Shown here piece by piece: positions 28,161 to 37,592 of a DNA stretch of 64,000 nucleotides; the first letter of the stretch is position 1, and every line of letters begins with the position of its first letter. Where the stretch lies: the NCBI GenBank assembly GCA_945861275.1, contig CAMATZ010000021.1, forward strand, positions 25,765-89,764, in the 5' to 3' direction. The notes under the pieces are model-generated. The model did not search any database. It had not been told where the DNA came from and worked only from the letters and a program-made list of their open reading frames with translations. This stretch comes from Bordetella parapertussis. GTDB taxonomy: Bacteria > Pseudomonadota > Gammaproteobacteria > Burkholderiales > SG8-41. The translations under genes were made by a program, and so were the position numbers.

Positions 28161-29249
28161 ATGAAACTCGGCTACTTCACCATGCCCATCCACCCGCCGG
28201 AGCGCAATTACACGCAAACGCTGAAGGAGGATCGCGAAGCGGTTTTGCTCGCGGATAAACTCGGCTACAGCGATGCGTTCATCGGCGAGCACACCACCGA
28301 TATCTGTGAAAATATTCCCTCGTGCCTGGCGTTTATTGCCAGCGTTGCCCACGAGACCAAGCAGATCAGACTCGGCAGCGGCACGGTCAACCTGCCCAAC
28401 AGCCATCCGGCGGCGGTGGCGGCGAATGTGGCGATGATCGATCACATGCTCGAAGGGCGATTTTTATTCGGCATCGGCCCCGGGGGATTGCGCTCCGATC
28501 AGGAAGTGTTCGGCAACATCAAGAACGACCGTACCAAAATGTTTGTCGAATCGATCAATCACATACTCGGCATCTGGGCGGGCGAGTCGCCGTATGACCT
28601 CAAGGGCGAATTCTGGAATATCTCCACCGCCGAAACAACGATTCCCGGCGTAGGACAGGGTGTCATGCTGAAACCTTACCAACAGCCGCATCCGCCTATC
28701 GTGGTGACCGTGGTGGAGCCGTACTCCAAGGGCATCGTTGCTGCCGCCCAGCGCGGCTGGAAGCCGATTTCGGCGAATTTTTTGCAGCCGAATTGGGTGG
28801 CGACACATTTTCCGGGCTACGAAAAAGGTTGCGAGATAGCAGGACTAACGGCCGACCGCCAGGATTGGCGGGTGTGCAAAAGTATCTTCGTTGCGGACGA
28901 CGATGCGACGGCAAAGCGTTATGCCAAAACACGCGAAGGGCCGTATGGTTTTTATTTCTGGAATTTGCTGACCAAGCGCCTGGCTCGCGGCAACGCCAAC
29001 ATCTACAAGCCGGATTTATCGATGCCCGACTCGGCGCTGACTGTGGAGTACCTGCTCGACACGCTGGTGATTGCGGGAAGCGTGGATTCCGTTGTCGATC
29101 AAATGCTTAAATTCAGACAGACCATCGGTGATTTTGGCATGCTGCTGTACTGCGGCCATGACTGGGTAGACCCTAAGCTTGCGCGCCGCTCAATGCAGTT
29201 GATGGCGGAGGAAGTGATGCCGAGAGTGAATGCAGCGATTCGCGGATGA
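28161..29249 (+). CDS. Luciferase-like (LLM class) flavin-dependent monooxygenase
   Basis: A 362-residue TIM-barrel protein of the bacterial luciferase superfamily. It starts MKLGYFTMPIHPPERNY, contains the flavin-associated IGEHTTDICENIPSCLAF and the RLGSGTVNLPNSHP stretch, and has FLFGIGPGGLRSDQEVFG near residue 95. Members use reduced FMN supplied by a partner and oxidise diverse organics, including sulfonates and long-chain compounds. The gene begins 26 bases after the large flavoprotein gene, on the same strand. The fused flavoprotein might supply reduced flavin or electrons, but that is only suggested by position. A GAGCGACGAC-like context precedes the ATG. Confidence 0.9.
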   Translation: MKLGYFTMPIHPPERNYTQTLKEDREAVLLADKLGYSDAFIGEHTTDICENIPSCLAFIASVAHETKQIRLGSGTVNLPNSHPAAVAANVAMIDHMLEGRFLFGIGPGGLRSDQEVFGNIKNDRTKMFVESINHILGIWAGESPYDLKGEFWNISTAETTIPGVGQGVMLKPYQQPHPPIVVTVVEPYSKGIVAAAQRGWKPISANFLQPNWVATHFPGYEKGCEIAGLTADRQDWRVCKSIFVADDDATAKRYAKTREGPYGFYFWNLLTKRLARGNANIYKPDLSMPDSALTVEYLLDTLVIAGSVDSVVDQMLKFRQTIGDFGMLLYCGHDWVDPKLARRSMQLMAEEVMPRVNAAIRG

Positions 29250-29253
29250 TTGC

Positions 29254-29305
29254 GTAGGGTGCAATTCCATTGCACCGTTCGGCGCAATGGGATTGCGCCC
29301 TACGA
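29254..29305. repeat. 24-bp inverted repeat (dispersed family, copy B)
   Basis: The left arm is 29254-29277 and the right arm 29282-29305, with a 4-base loop GTTC. The right arm is identical to the right arm at 2904-2927. The left arm has three transitions (C to T twice, G to A once), two of which keep G-U pairing in RNA. It lies just before the convergent DUF3617 gene end, so it may mark the 3' ends of both genes. Confidence 0.88.
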
Positions 29306-29309
29306 GCGG

Positions 29310-29825
29310 CTACTTTTGCATTGCCTTCATCATCTTGGTGATGTCGGAAATATTCATGGTGCGCCCGCCCACGTTCATATCGCCGGGCTTCATGCCGGCG
29401 GGGCAGGGTCCGGCATATTTTGCTTCCTGCGTGGCGCTTGACTCGCTCATGCCGCCCATTGGCGGCGAAAACGTGGTGCGTGATTCGACGCGATAGGAAG
29501 TGTCGTTGATAAAGGTCGCAACCGATTGCGACTTCATCACCGAAGTGCCGAGTTTGCACTCGGCTTCACCGATGAACTTGTTGCCGTCACGGCGCGTGGT
29601 GTTCTTGCTGCACTGCGCGCCCGCATGCTGGCTGAACGCCATCATTTCTTTTTGCACGGCTTCGTTGATGCACATGGTCGTTTTGGCGGTATGGCCTTGC
29701 GCGCCTTTACCGGCTGCCGTCGAGGTGCTGGTTTCCCACAGGCCCGGTTTCATTTTGGGCATTTCCTGTGCCGCCGCCGGCATTGAGAAAAATCCTGCAA
29801 CTGCGATTAAGACTGCGTGAAGCAT
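29310..29825 (-). CDS. DUF3617-family periplasmic protein
   Basis: 171 residues with a signal peptide (AVLIAVAGFFSMPAAAQ). The mature part begins MPKMKPGLWETST, the hallmark opening of DUF3617 proteins, and has four to five Cys that could form disulfides (TTMCINEAV, AQCSKN, AECKLG, AGPCPAG). The function of this family is unknown; it is common in proteobacteria. The C-terminal Met/Lys-rich stretch ISDITKMMKAMQK is typical too. The gene is downstream of prpD on the same strand (18-base gap) and could be co-transcribed with it. Confidence 0.85.
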   Translation of the reverse strand: MLHAVLIAVAGFFSMPAAAQEMPKMKPGLWETSTSTAAGKGAQGHTAKTTMCINEAVQKEMMAFSQHAGAQCSKNTTRRDGNKFIGEAECKLGTSVMKSQSVATFINDTSYRVESRTTFSPPMGGMSESSATQEAKYAGPCPAGMKPGDMNVGGRTMNISDITKMMKAMQK

Positions 29826-29843
29826 GAGGTGTCCTGTTCGGGA

Positions 29844-31286
29844 TTAAACGGCAAACAAGTCAACAAACGCGTTGACCGGCGTGGCTTCAAGCTTCTTTTG
29901 ATCCTTGCACAATGCGTAAATCGCGGTGCGCTGCTTGTCGGCAAAGCGCCGCGCGAGGTTGGTCCGGAACTTCGCCTCCAGCAGCGGAATACCATCCTTG
30001 CGGCGGCGGCGGTGGCCGATGGGGTATTCCACCGCCACGTTTGCGGTCTTGCTGCCGTCCTTGAAAAACACCTGTATCGCGTTGGCAATGGAACGCTTTT
30101 TCGGATCGAGATAATCCCGGGTCCACTGTTTGTCTTCCACGCATGCCATTTTGTCACGTAGCGCGTCCACACGCGGGTCACGCGCGACATCGTCTTCGTA
30201 ATCGGCGGCAGTGAGATTGCCCTTGATGAGGCCGATGGCGCACATGTACTGGATGCAATGGTCACGATCGGCCGGATTGTTGAGCGGGCCTGTTTTGTCG
30301 ATGATGCGGATCGCCGATTCGTGCGTGGTAATGACGATTTTTTTGATTTCGTGCAAGCGGTCTTTAACCGCAGGGTGCAGCGTTACCGCGCATTCGACTG
30401 CGGTTTGTGCGTGGAACTCCGCCGGAAATGAAATCTTGAACAGCACGTTTTCCATCACGTAGGAAGCGTAAGTCTGCTTCAGTACCAGGGGTTGTCCCTT
30501 GAACAGCACGTCGTAAAAGCCCCAGGTTTTGGCGGTGAGCGCAGAGGGATACCCCATCTCGCCCTTGTGCGCCATCAGCGCGAGGCGCACGGCGCGGCTG
30601 GTGGCGTCTCCGGCCGCCCATGATTTACGCGAGCCCGCGTTGGGCGTGTGGCGATAGATGCGCAGCGACTGACCGTCGATCCATGCGTTGGATACCGCGT
30701 TGACGATTTCGTCATGATTGCAGCCGAGCATGTGGGCGACGACGGCGGTGGACGCCACCTTTACCAGCACCACGTGGTCGATACCGACGCGATTGAAGCT
30801 GTTCTCCAGCGCCATCACACCCTGAATTTCATGCGCTTTGATCATGCCGGTCAACACATCACGCATGGTCAGCGGTTTCTGGCTGGCTGCCACGGCGTTG
30901 CGCGACAGCCAGTCTGCTGTCGCCAGAATGCCGCCGAGGTTGTCCGACGGATGGCCCCATTCCGCGGCGAGCCAGGTATCGTTGAAATCCAGCCAGCGGA
31001 TCATGCAGCCGATGTTAAACGCCGCGCTTACCGGATCAAGCTGGTACGAGGTGCCGGGCACTTTCGCGCCGTTGGGCACAATAGTGCCGGAGACTATCGG
31101 CCCCATCAGCTTGGTGCAGGCAGGGTAGGACAAAGCCTCGAGGCCGCAGCCGAGCGTGTCCATCAGACACAGGCGCGCGGTGTTGTAGGCTTCGGCGCTT
31201 TTGATGGAATACTTTGCCGTGTAATTGGCGATGTCGGTTATTACTTTGTCGGGTTTGGGGCGGGCGTTGGAGATTTGAGATGACAT
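29844..31286 (-). CDS. prpD: 2-methylcitrate dehydratase (PrpD/MmgE family)
   Basis: A 480-residue enzyme that dehydrates 2-methylcitrate to 2-methyl-cis-aconitate in propionate breakdown. Family features include [16 protein letters not shown] near the N-terminus, [19 protein letters not shown] (about 118-136) and [16 protein letters not shown] sequence near 225. It is the normal length for PrpD. The ATG at 31286 starts the conserved sequence but has no Shine-Dalgarno site. The frame is open upstream through the tandem-array hairpin to an ATG at 31394, which has AGGAG three bases before it. The start is thus unsettled. It follows prpC in the same direction. Confidence 0.92.
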   Translation of the reverse strand: MSSQISNARPKPDKVITDIANYTAKYSIKSAEAYNTARLCLMDTLGCGLEALSYPACTKLMGPIVSGTIVPNGAKVPGTSYQLDPVSAAFNIGCMIRWLDFNDTWLAAEWGHPSDNLGGILATADWLSRNAVAASQKPLTMRDVLTGMIKAHEIQGVMALENSFNRVGIDHVVLVKVASTAVVAHMLGCNHDEIVNAVSNAWIDGQSLRIYRHTPNAGSRKSWAAGDATSRAVRLALMAHKGEMGYPSALTAKTWGFYDVLFKGQPLVLKQTYASYVMENVLFKISFPAEFHAQTAVECAVTLHPAVKDRLHEIKKIVITTHESAIRIIDKTGPLNNPADRDHCIQYMCAIGLIKGNLTAADYEDDVARDPRVDALRDKMACVEDKQWTRDYLDPKKRSIANAIQVFFKDGSKTANVAVEYPIGHRRRRKDGIPLLEAKFRTNLARRFADKQRTAIYALCKDQKKLEATPVNAFVDLFAV

Positions 31287-31291
31287 TTTTT

Positions 31292-31406
31292 GTGAAGGAG
31301 TGAAGGAGTGAAGGGGTGAAGGGGGTACGGCGTGACAGGCAGAAGTCGTGAAGGGGAAAGAGTGGAGGGGTTGCCCCTTCATATCTTCACCCATTCACTC
31401 CTTCAC
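31292..31406. repeat. Converging 8-nt tandem arrays between prpC and prpD (hairpin locus 1)
   Basis: The plus-strand array at 31292-31325 has units GTGAAGGA and GTGAAGGG. The opposite arm at 31374-31406, read on the minus strand, has GTGAAGGA, GTGAATGG and GTGAAGAT. Both arms have an 8-nt period, unlike the five other loci, where it is 7. The prpC stop TGA (minus strand, 31405-31403) is part of the first unit. The units also contain AGGAG, which could serve as a ribosome binding site for an extended prpD start at 31394. Confidence 0.85.
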
Positions 31407-32557
31407 TTGCGCTCATTGAGCGCAATGAACTTGCGATTTTCCGGCCCTCTATAGAGCGCCGTAGGCCGGATCAGCTTGTTGTCCAGACGCTGTTCCATCA
31501 CGTGCGCCGCCCAGCCCGCCGTGCGCGAGATGACGAATATCGGCGTGAACATCAAGGTTGGCACGTCGAGTTTGTTGTACGACACGGCAGAGAACCAGTC
31601 GAGATTCGCAAACATGGTTTTCTCGCGCATCATCACCGCTTCGATGCGGTCGGCAATGTCGAACATTTTCATATCGCCGGTGTCTTGCGAGAGCTTGCGG
31701 GCAACTTCCTTGATGATCTTGTTGCGCGGATCTCCCACGGTGTACACCGCGTGGCCGAAGCCGATGACGGTCTCGCGGTTGCGCACACGGATGATGATGT
31801 CGTTTTCGGCGTCATCGGGGGTTTCGTAGCGGTTCATCACTTCAAAACCGACTTCGTTGGCGCCGCCGTGCTTGGGGCCGCGCAGCGCACCAACGCCGCC
31901 GGTGATCGCGGAGTGCATGTCTGCTCCGGTGCTGGCCACCACGCGGCAGGCGAAGGTGGAGGCGTTGAATTCATGTTCGGCGTAGAGATTGAGCGAGGTG
32001 TGCATGGCACGCAGTGCGGGCGCCTTGGGTGCTGCGCCGTGCAGCAGGTGCAGAAAATGGCCGCCGATGGAGTCGTCGTCGGTTTCCACGTCGATGCGCT
32101 TGCCGTTGGTGCTGTAGTGATACCAATACAGCAGCATCGACCCAAACGAGGCAATCAGCCGATCGGCGATATCGCGCGCGCCGGGCACATTGTGATCTTC
32201 TTTTTCGGGCAGCGCACAGCCCAGTGCCGAGCAACCCGTGCGCATCACGTCCATCGGGTGCGCCGCGGCAGGCAGGGCTTCGAGGACTTGCTTGACGGTG
32301 TGGGGCAGGCCGCGCAGGGTTTTGAGCTTGGCTTTGTAGTTGGCCAGTTCGGCGGCGTTGGGCAGTTTGCCGTGGATCAGGAGATAGGCAATTTCTTCGT
32401 ACTCGCAAGTTTCGGCAATGTCATAAATGTCATAGCCGCAATAATGCAAATCGTTGCCGCTGCGTCCGACCGTGCATAGCGCGGTGCTGCCGGCGGCTAT
32501 GCCCGACAGGGCAACACCTCTTTTGGCGCGGGGAATGGGTGTGTCGTTGCTGCTCAT
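31403..32557 (-). CDS. prpC: 2-methylcitrate synthase
   Basis: A 384-residue citrate-synthase-family enzyme, shorter than GltA at 37593-38891 and of the length usual for PrpC. It condenses propionyl-CoA with oxaloacetate. It starts with the PrpC-like [20 protein letters not shown] and contains the catalytic-region motifs [11 protein letters not shown] and [23 protein letters not shown] lies five bases before the ATG. The stop codon lies in the tandem array that fills the gap to prpD. Upstream on the same strand is mdh, which makes the oxaloacetate used here, separated by a terminator-like hairpin. Confidence 0.95.
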   Translation of the reverse strand: MSSNDTPIPRAKRGVALSGIAAGSTALCTVGRSGNDLHYCGYDIYDIAETCEYEEIAYLLIHGKLPNAAELANYKAKLKTLRGLPHTVKQVLEALPAAAHPMDVMRTGCSALGCALPEKEDHNVPGARDIADRLIASFGSMLLYWYHYSTNGKRIDVETDDDSIGGHFLHLLHGAAPKAPALRAMHTSLNLYAEHEFNASTFACRVVASTGADMHSAITGGVGALRGPKHGGANEVGFEVMNRYETPDDAENDIIIRVRNRETVIGFGHAVYTVGDPRNKIIKEVARKLSQDTGDMKMFDIADRIEAVMMREKTMFANLDWFSAVSYNKLDVPTLMFTPIFVISRTAGWAAHVMEQRLDNKLIRPTALYRGPENRKFIALNERK

Positions 32558-32580
32558 GAGGGCTCCTTGATCGTAAAGAC

Positions 32581-32617
32581 AAAAAAAGCGGACGCCGTTA
32601 GGCGGTCCGCTTTTTTA
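32581..32617. terminator. Bidirectional intrinsic terminator between mdh and prpC
   Basis: AGCGGAC (32587-32593) pairs with GTCCGCT (32605-32611), extended by GCC/GGC around the loop GTTA with one bulged base. It is flanked by seven A on the left and six T on the right. On the minus strand it follows mdh directly and ends in a T-run, so it should terminate the mdh transcript and leave prpC dependent on its own promoter or read-through. Confidence 0.85.
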
Positions 32618-32631
32618 TTGAAAACAAATAG

Positions 32632-33621
32632 TTAGCCTAGCAAATGTTTGATTGCGTCACGCTCTTCGGTAAGCTCTTTGAGCGTCGCTTGCATGCGGCC
32701 ACGGCTGAAGTCGCTGACGTCTATGCCTTTGACGATTTCAATCTTGCCGTCCTTGCACACTGCCGGGTAGCCGTACATCACGCCTTCAGGAATGCCGTAA
32801 CTGCCGTCGGACGCGAGTCCCATGCTCACCCAATCCCCGTCGCGCGTGCCAAACACCCAATCACGCACATGTTCAATCGCAGCGTTCGCGGCGCTGGCCG
32901 CCGATGACAAGCCGCGCGCGTCGATAATTGCCGCGCCGCGTTTTTGTATGGTCGGGATGAAATCGTTCTCCAGCCATTTCTGATCGTTGATCATCGGCCA
33001 CACTTTTTGACCGTCCGCTTCGGTGACGAAAATATCCGGGTACTGCGTCGAAGAGTGGTTGCCCCACACCGTCAGCTTTTTCACGCCGGCTACGGGCTTG
33101 CCTATTTTTTGCGCCACCTGTGTGAGCGAGCGGTTGTGATCGAGGCGCATCATGGCGGTAAAGTTCGACGGCTTGAGGCCGGGCGCATTTTTCATCGCGA
33201 TCAGGCAATTGGTATTGGCCGGATTGCCCACCACCAGCACTTTGACATCGCGGCTGGCATTGTCTGACAGCGCTCTGCCTTGCGGCCCGAAAATCTTGCC
33301 GTTGGCTTCGAGCAAATCCTTGCGCTCCATGCCGGGGCCGCGCGGGCGCGCACCAACCAGCAGGGCGACATCAACATCTTTAAACGCAAGGTTCGGATCG
33401 GAGGCCGGATTCATGCTTTGCAGCAACGGAAATGCACAGTCGTCGAGCTCCATCATTACGCCGCTCAAGGCCTTTTGCGCCTTTTCGTCGGGAATCTCGA
33501 GCATTTGCAGGATCACGGGTTGATCCTTGCCGAGCATTTCACCGCTGGCGATACGGAACAGCAGGCTGTAGCCGATCTGGCCAGCAGCGCCGGTTACCGC
33601 GACGCGCATGGGTTTTTTCAT
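32632..33621 (-). CDS. mdh: Malate dehydrogenase
   Basis: A 329-residue NAD-dependent malate dehydrogenase of the cytosolic-type group common in betaproteobacteria. The Rossmann motif is [17 protein letters not shown] (about residues 9-25). The catalytic loop has [18 protein letters not shown], the substrate Arg is in [10 protein letters not shown], and the catalytic His is in [12 protein letters not shown]. It oxidises malate to oxaloacetate in the TCA cycle. The ATG at 33621 has AGGAG seven bases upstream; an open frame goes 16 codons further but lacks support. The gene is divergent from sdhC. Confidence 0.96.
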   Translation of the reverse strand: MKKPMRVAVTGAAGQIGYSLLFRIASGEMLGKDQPVILQMLEIPDEKAQKALSGVMMELDDCAFPLLQSMNPASDPNLAFKDVDVALLVGARPRGPGMERKDLLEANGKIFGPQGRALSDNASRDVKVLVVGNPANTNCLIAMKNAPGLKPSNFTAMMRLDHNRSLTQVAQKIGKPVAGVKKLTVWGNHSSTQYPDIFVTEADGQKVWPMINDQKWLENDFIPTIQKRGAAIIDARGLSSAASAANAAIEHVRDWVFGTRDGDWVSMGLASDGSYGIPEGVMYGYPAVCKDGKIEIVKGIDVSDFSRGRMQATLKELTEERDAIKHLLG

Positions 33622-33994
33622 AGTGGAACTCCTGGATTTCGGGTCTTGAAAAGCGCACGTCGACCGCATGCGGTGTGGTCAAAAAAACAACGCCGGCCGC
33701 GCGCACGAGAGCGTGCAATTGTGCGGTGATGATAGCTAACCCCCATTGCGGGGTCAACTTTTACGCGGCGTTCTCGCACCCTTTTCGAGCGCTTTGAGCG
33801 CATGCATAGCATTACCCGTTCAGTGCAACCCGGGCTGCTGCACACTGCCACTTTGCTGTTCCGCAACATGCGGAAAGCTGGTAGAATTTTTCAACCCGGC
33901 GGAAGTGTGGCACAACCACGTATTCGCTGTCGTGGCAGCGTTCCGCTGTGCTTGCCAGTCTGCCGTCGAACTGACCACCGAAAGAAGTTATGTG
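33622..33994. other. 373-bp divergent intergenic region between mdh and sdhC
   Basis: This gap must hold the promoters of mdh (minus) and of the sdh-gltA-suc block (plus). No strong sigma70 hexamer pair, riboswitch or long palindrome was seen. An open frame crosses it in the sdhC frame, but its sequence is not SdhC-like. Confidence 0.5.
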
Positions 33995-34369
33995 ATGCCT
34001 GCGAGCCGTCCCAAACATCTGAATTTGATGCAAATTCGCATGCCGCTGCCGGCATTTGTTTCCATATTGCACAGAGTGAGTGGTGCGATGCTGTTCCTGG
34101 TGTTGCCTGTATTGCTGGGGTTGCTGAGTGTCAGTCTGGAATCGCAACTATCATTCACCTTGTTTCAGCAATTTATCGGCCATCCATTGACCAAAATAGT
34201 GCTGCTGGGTGTGCTGTGGGCTTATCTGCATCACTTTTGTGCAGGTATCCGGCACCTTGCGATGGATTTGCACCTGGGGCTTGAACTGGACGCCGCGCGT
34301 GCCAGCAGCTACGCCGTGCTCGTGGTGAGCATTGCGGCTACGCTGCTGATCGGGATGACACTATGGTAA
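33995..34369 (+). CDS. sdhC: Succinate dehydrogenase cytochrome b556 subunit
   Basis: 124 residues with three membrane spans. The N-terminal signature RPKHLNLMQIRMPLPAFVSILHRVSG contains the quinone-site His-Arg-x-Ser. The haem b ligand His lies in HHFCAGIRHLAMDLH (about residue 87). SdhC and SdhD anchor the SdhAB dimer in the inner membrane and reduce ubiquinone. The ATG at 33995 is chosen; a GTG one codon earlier is possible. The gene overlaps sdhD by seven bases, which implies translational coupling. Confidence 0.95.
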   Translation: MPASRPKHLNLMQIRMPLPAFVSILHRVSGAMLFLVLPVLLGLLSVSLESQLSFTLFQQFIGHPLTKIVLLGVLWAYLHHFCAGIRHLAMDLHLGLELDAARASSYAVLVVSIAATLLIGMTLW

Positions 34370-34710
34370 AGCGCGAAGTTACCGGCGCGCATTACGGCCT
34401 GCGTGATTGGCTGGCGCAGCGCGTCACCGCGGTGGTGATGGTGATCTACAGCGTGATCTTTCTGGCGTTGCTGCTGAAAATGCCGCAGTTCGATTACGAC
34501 AGCTGGCGTGCAGTGTGGGGCGGGTCTTTGATGCGCTACGCCACGTTATTGTTTTTGCTGAGTTTATTTTTGCATGCCTGGATCGGCATGCGCAATATAT
34601 TCATGGATTACATCAAGCACAGCGGTGTGCGCCTGACCTTGTATGTGCTGGTGATCCTGGCGCTCGTCGCGTATGGCGCGTGGGCGGTGCAGATTTTGTG
34701 GGGTAGGTAA
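34363..34710 (+). CDS. sdhD: Succinate dehydrogenase membrane anchor subunit
   Basis: 115 residues with three hydrophobic spans (about 18-40, 55-78 and 88-110). The start region GAHYGLRDWLAQRVTAVVMVIYS is typical of SdhD, and HAWIGMRNIFMDYI carries the second haem-side His and quinone-site residues. It overlaps sdhC at its start and shares its last base with the sdhA start, so the three genes form one translational unit. Together with SdhC it forms the membrane part of complex II. Confidence 0.94.
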   Translation: MVKREVTGAHYGLRDWLAQRVTAVVMVIYSVIFLALLLKMPQFDYDSWRAVWGGSLMRYATLLFLLSLFLHAWIGMRNIFMDYIKHSGVRLTLYVLVILALVAYGAWAVQILWGR

Positions 34711-36476
34711 TGGCTATAGCCAAACGACAGTTCGATGCAGTGGTGGTAGGTGCGGGCGGTTCGGGCTTGCGCGCCGCGCTGCACCTGGCAGAAGCCAATC
34801 TGAAGGTGGCGGTGCTGTCCAAAGTATTTCCCACACGCTCGCACACGGTGGCGGCGCAAGGCGGTGTTGCTGCATCTCTGGGTAACTCGAGCGAAGACAA
34901 CTGGCACTGGCACATGTACGACACGGTCAAGGGATCGGATTATCTCGGCGACCAGGACGCGATCGAATTCATGTGCCGCAAAGCCTGTGAAGCGGTGTAC
35001 GAGCTGGAGCATTTCGGCATGCCGTTCGACCGCCTCGACAACGGCAAGATCTACCAGCGTCCTTTTGGCGGCCACATGCAGGGTTATGGTCAGCACCCCG
35101 TGCCGCGCGCTTGTGCTGCCGCCGACCGCACCGGGCATGCGATGCTGCATACGCTCTACCAGAGGAACGTACGCGCGCACACCCAGTTTTTCGTGGAATG
35201 GATGGCGCTCGATCTCATCCGCAATCAGGCCGGCGATGTGCTGGGCGTGGTTGCGATGGAAATGGAAACCGGCGAGGTGATGATTCTGCAGGCCAAGGCC
35301 ACGCTGCTGGCGACCGGCGGCGCGGGACGCATCTTTGCCGCGAGCACCAATGCCTTCATTAACACTGGCGACGGATTGGGCATGGTCGCGCGCTCCGGCC
35401 TGCCGCTTCAGGACATGGAGTTTTTCCAGTTTCACCCGACGGGGGTCTACGGCGCGGGCGTGCTGATTACCGAAGGCGTGCGCGGCGAGGGGGGGTTCCT
35501 GCTCAACAAGGACGGCGAGCGCTTCATGGAGCGCTACGCGCCCAACGCCAAGGACCTGGCGAGCCGCGACGTGGTGTCGCGCGCGATGGCGACCGAAATC
35601 AAGGAAGGCCGTGGCGCAGGCAAGGACGCGGATCACATCCTGCTCAAGCTGGATCACCTCGGCGCCGAGGTTATCGATAAGCGCCTGCCCGGAATACGCG
35701 AAATAGCGATCAAGTTTTCCAACGTCGATCCGGTCAGGGAGCCGATACCGGTGGTGCCGACGGCGCATTACATGATGGGCGGGATCCCGGCCAATTACCA
35801 CGGTCAGGTGGTGACGCCGGACGGCCACGGCGGCGAAATGATCGTACGCGGCCTGTACGCGGCGGGCGAATGCGCTTGTGTATCAGTGCATGGCGCCAAT
35901 CGTCTCGGCTGCAACTCGCTGCTGGACCTGCTGGTATTCGGAAAGTCGGCCGGCGAACAAGTGGTGAAAGACATCGCGGCGGATGTGGCAGCTATGCCGG
36001 ATCTGCCGGGCGACGCTGCTGATAAAAGCATGGCGCGGCTGGCGCGGCTGGATGGCGCAACGTCTGGCGAAAGAGTCAGCGACGTGGGCGGAGAAATGCG
36101 CCGCACCATGCAGTTGCATTGCGGCGTGTTCCGTTTTCCCGACGGCTTGACCGACGGCGTGAACAAAATGCTGGCTGTAGCCGAACGCGCCAGGAGCACA
36201 TTTATTCAGGACAAGAGCAAAGTGTTCAACACCGCGCGTGTGGAAGCACTGGAACTGGATAATCTGATTGAAGTGGCGATGGCGACGGTAATTTCCGCCG
36301 AGGCGCGCGAGGAATCGCGCGGCGCGCACGACCGCAGCGATCATCCGAATCGCGACGACGTGAACTGGATGAAGCACAGCTTGTGGTTCAAGGACGGCAA
36401 TCGGCTTGCCTACAAGCCGGTGCAATTGAAACCGCTGACGGTGGAGTCTTTTGAACCGAAGGCCCGTGTTTATTAG
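34710..36476 (+). CDS. sdhA: Succinate dehydrogenase flavoprotein subunit
   Basis: 588 residues, full length. The FAD-binding GAGGSGLRAALHLAE is at about 13-27, and the His that links covalently to FAD is in TRSHTVAAQGGV. The substrate-site segments FHPTGVYGAGVLITEG, the arginines in MERYAPNAKDLASRDVVSRA, and HGANRLGCNSLLDLL are all present. It oxidises succinate to fumarate as part of complex II. It begins on the last base of sdhD. The TAG stop at 36474-36476 adjoins the first GTGAACA unit of the tandem-array hairpin that separates it from sdhB. Confidence 0.97.
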   Translation: MAIAKRQFDAVVVGAGGSGLRAALHLAEANLKVAVLSKVFPTRSHTVAAQGGVAASLGNSSEDNWHWHMYDTVKGSDYLGDQDAIEFMCRKACEAVYELEHFGMPFDRLDNGKIYQRPFGGHMQGYGQHPVPRACAAADRTGHAMLHTLYQRNVRAHTQFFVEWMALDLIRNQAGDVLGVVAMEMETGEVMILQAKATLLATGGAGRIFAASTNAFINTGDGLGMVARSGLPLQDMEFFQFHPTGVYGAGVLITEGVRGEGGFLLNKDGERFMERYAPNAKDLASRDVVSRAMATEIKEGRGAGKDADHILLKLDHLGAEVIDKRLPGIREIAIKFSNVDPVREPIPVVPTAHYMMGGIPANYHGQVVTPDGHGGEMIVRGLYAAGECACVSVHGANRLGCNSLLDLLVFGKSAGEQVVKDIAADVAAMPDLPGDAADKSMARLARLDGATSGERVSDVGGEMRRTMQLHCGVFRFPDGLTDGVNKMLAVAERARSTFIQDKSKVFNTARVEALELDNLIEVAMATVISAEAREESRGAHDRSDHPNRDDVNWMKHSLWFKDGNRLAYKPVQLKPLTVESFEPKARVY

Positions 36477-36587
36477 TGAACAGTTAACGGTGAACAGTTA
36501 ACAGTGAACGGTGAATAGTGAACAGTGAACAGTAACTGCCCAGGATGCCACTGTTTACCGTTAACTGTTTACTGTTTACTGTTCACT
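36476..36587. repeat. Converging 7-nt tandem arrays between sdhA and sdhB (hairpin locus 2)
   Basis: The left array 36476-36536 has units GTGAACA, GTTAACG, GTGAACG and GTGAATA. The right arm 36550-36587, read on the minus strand, has GTGAACA, GTAAACA and GTTAACG. The arms are complementary around a short loop and share the AACA variant that no other locus has. The array begins on the last base of the sdhA stop codon. It fills nearly the whole sdhA-sdhB gap. Confidence 0.9.
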
Positions 36588-36609
36588 TCTCAAGCAAAGC
36601 GATAAATAA

Positions 36610-37305
36610 ATGAGATTCAACATCTACCGCTACAACCCCGAAGTGGATGCCAAGCCGCACATGCAGTATTACGATGTTGCGATGGAGGTGACCGACCGCA
36701 TGTTGCTGGACGCCCTGGTGCGTATCAAAATTGAAGACGATACGTTTTCTTTCCGCCGTTCGTGCCGCGAAGGCGTGTGCGGTTCGGATGCGATGAATAT
36801 CAACGGCAAAAACGGACTGGCGTGTGTTACCAAGCTGGCTGACCTGCGGGAGCCGGTGGAGATACGGCCGTTGCCGGGTCTGCCGGTGATCCGCGATCTG
36901 ATTGTCGATATGTCGCAGTTTTTCAAGCAGTATCATTCGATCAAGCCGTACGTGGTGAACAACACGCCGCCGCCCGAAAAAGAGCGTTTGCAGTCGCCGC
37001 AAGACCGCGACGAGCTTAACGGCCTTTATGAGTGCATACTGTGCGCTTGTTGTTCGACCGCGTGTCCGTCGTTCTGGTGGAATCCCGATAAGTTCGTCGG
37101 TCCTGCGGGCTTGTTGCAGGCCTACCGCTTCATCGCCGATACGCGTGACCAGGAAATCAACGAGCGGCTGGATAACCTGGAAGACCCGTATCGTTTGTTT
37201 CGCTGCCATTCGATCATGAATTGCGTGGACGTATGTCCCAAGAATCTGAATCCGACCAGAGCCATCGGCAAGATCAAGGATTTGCTGGTCAAGCGTATGG
37301 TTTAA
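36610..37305 (+). CDS. sdhB: Succinate dehydrogenase iron-sulfur subunit
   Basis: 231 residues with all three cluster-binding motifs. The [2Fe-2S] set is CREGVCGSDAMNINGKNGLAC-like (about 55-75), the [4Fe-4S] set is CILCACCSTACPSFWW (about 146-161), and the [3Fe-4S] set is CHSIMNCVDVCPKNLNP (about 203-219). It relays electrons from SdhA to the quinone site. The gene is separated from sdhA by a repeat hairpin of 110 bases instead of the usual few bases. The ribosome binding site is weak (AAGCGATAAATAA before the ATG). Confidence 0.97.
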   Translation: MRFNIYRYNPEVDAKPHMQYYDVAMEVTDRMLLDALVRIKIEDDTFSFRRSCREGVCGSDAMNINGKNGLACVTKLADLREPVEIRPLPGLPVIRDLIVDMSQFFKQYHSIKPYVVNNTPPPEKERLQSPQDRDELNGLYECILCACCSTACPSFWWNPDKFVGPAGLLQAYRFIADTRDQEINERLDNLEDPYRLFRCHSIMNCVDVCPKNLNPTRAIGKIKDLLVKRMV

Positions 37306-37306
37306 C

Positions 37307-37540
37307 GTGAGCGAGCGAGACAGGATCATTTGGAACTGCCGCCGCGGTTTGCTGGAACTGGATTTGATATTGGAGCGGTTTGTCAGCCTGCATTTTGACG
37401 GGCTCAATGCCGGGCAGACTGAGGTATTCAAGGAATTGCTGGCGTACGAGGACAACGATTTGCTGGACATGCTCATGGGCCGGGCGGAGCCGCTGAATAC
37501 GCGCCTCACCGCGGTGCTGGAAATGATGCGTGCGGCTTGA
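37307..37540 (+). CDS. sdhE: Succinate dehydrogenase assembly factor SdhE
   Basis: 77 residues of the SdhE/SDHAF2 (formerly YgfY) family, which helps attach FAD covalently to SdhA. The key motif RRGLLELDLILERFV (about residues 11-25) contains the conserved Arg-Gly pair, followed by a C-terminal helical part with ELLAYEDNDLLDMLMGR. It starts with a GTG one base after the sdhB stop region, so it is translated with the operon. Confidence 0.95.
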   Translation: MSERDRIIWNCRRGLLELDLILERFVSLHFDGLNAGQTEVFKELLAYEDNDLLDMLMGRAEPLNTRLTAVLEMMRAA

Positions 37541-37592
37541 TTAACTACTGGTTTTTGGATCGACGATTAACTGGACTTAACTGGAGATTGTT

